Of a stretch of 64,000 nt of DNA, positions 63,678 through 64,000 are shown piece after piece. The DNA is from Methylobacterium sp. Leaf104 (GTDB lineage: Bacteria > Pseudomonadota > Alphaproteobacteria > Rhizobiales > Beijerinckiaceae), in the NCBI RefSeq assembly GCF_001422885.1, contig NZ_LMMZ01000002.1:113550-177549 (forward strand). Reading direction: 5' to 3'. The notes beneath the pieces were generated by a model. The model was not told where the DNA came from and did no database searches. It saw nothing but the letters and a program-made list of their open reading frames with translations. How positions within the stretch are numbered: position 1 is the first letter of the stretch; every line of letters begins with the position of its first letter. The position numbers were made by a program, and so were the translations under genes.

Positions 63678-63782
63678 GGGGGCCGGCGTCGGGATGCCGG
63701 GGCGATCCGTCTTCGAGCCCGTGGCCCGCCCCCGCGCCCCCGCACGAGGACCCCGTCGAGGAACCCGCCGAGGACCCCGCCC

Positions 63783-64000
63783 ATGAGCCAGTCAGCCGTG
63801 CCCGCCGACCTCCTCGGCCGCCTGGAAACCTGCCTCGGCCGAGGCGGCCTGCTCACGGGCGAGGAGGATCTCGCCCCCTACGCGGTCGATTGGCGCCGCC
63901 TCTTCCCCGGCCGGCCGGCGGCGGTGGCGCGCCCGGCCGGCACGGCCGAGGTCGCCGCCGTGATGGCGGCCTGCCACGCCGCCGGCGTGGCGGTGGTGCC
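63783..64000 (+). CDS. FAD-linked oxidase, N-terminal part (cut by window end)
   Basis: The first 72 residues of a protein leaving the window. It starts MSQSAVPADLLGRLETCLGR and continues LTGEEDLAPYAVDWRRLFPG then AVARPAGTAEVAAVMAACHA, the N-terminal pattern of PCMH-fold FAD oxidases such as D-2-hydroxyglutarate and D-lactate dehydrogenases. D-2-hydroxyglutarate dehydrogenase would be a natural neighbour of serA, since SerA makes that by-product. This remains inference until the rest is seen. Confidence 0.75.
   Translation, partial: MSQSAVPADLLGRLETCLGRGGLLTGEEDLAPYAVDWRRLFPGRPAAVARPAGTAEVAAVMAACHAAGVAVV

Overview
The window is very GC-rich, coding-dense chromosomal DNA that reads like an alphaproteobacterium of the Methylobacterium group (Hyphomicrobiales). 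This rests on overall protein character: an oxalate/formate antiporter, a MaeB malic enzyme fused to a phosphotransacetylase domain, a DUF3297 protein, SerA, and the dac-tmk-holB-metG-tatD gene order. No database was consulted. I saw no rRNA, tRNA, insertion sequence or CRISPR array.

Layout. 0-7.6 kb: an oxalate/formate MFS transporter, two tiny membrane ORFs, a single-pass membrane protein, then maeB, gnd and pgl on the minus strand. 7.6-8.7 kb: a lower-GC scar holding the tail of a probable PD-(D/E)xK nuclease toxin and a broken immunity-like gene. 8.8-16.4 kb: aspS, a WYL-like protein, rnd, a LysR regulator, an Asp/Glu racemase and a large exported protein of unknown function. 16.5-24.7 kb: erpA, dgt, tandem-PilZ and PAS proteins, a rhomboid protease, a CBS protein, a patatin lipase, folE-hisI and an IscU/NifU-like scaffold lacking its third cysteine. 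24.7-32.2 kb: yidD, a 2-hydroxycarboxylate transporter, thrS, an exported beta-repeat protein, a nitroreductase, a flavin reductase and an EamA transporter. 32.3-36.7 kb: the first RND efflux pair. 37-46.1 kb: an SGNH hydrolase, then a long minus-strand run dacF-tmk-holB-metG-tatD-MBL hydrolase, with rlpA upstream. 46.4-48.3 kb: a ParA / ribbon-helix-helix pair with inverted repeats in front and a divergent PAS protein. 48.3-50.6 kb: a periplasmic ClpP-fold protease and an isolated cobF. 50.9-56.8 kb: a metal-efflux operon of a His/Cys-rich exported protein, a fused RND adaptor, an RND permease and a His-rich DUF305 protein. 56.9-60.7 kb: a PaoABC-type molybdenum hydroxylase. 60.8-62.1 kb: an ECF sigma factor with its RskA-like anti-sigma factor. 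62.2-64 kb: serA and the start of a divergent FAD-linked oxidase.

How it fits together. Most of the window is housekeeping metabolism, translation and envelope work. The most unusual parts are the decayed toxin/immunity locus, the chromosomal type Ib-like ParA/RHH module with candidate centromere/operator repeats, the efflux operon with an extra sensor-like domain fused to its adaptor, and several short tandem repeats (15-20 bp units) inside or just upstream of genes.
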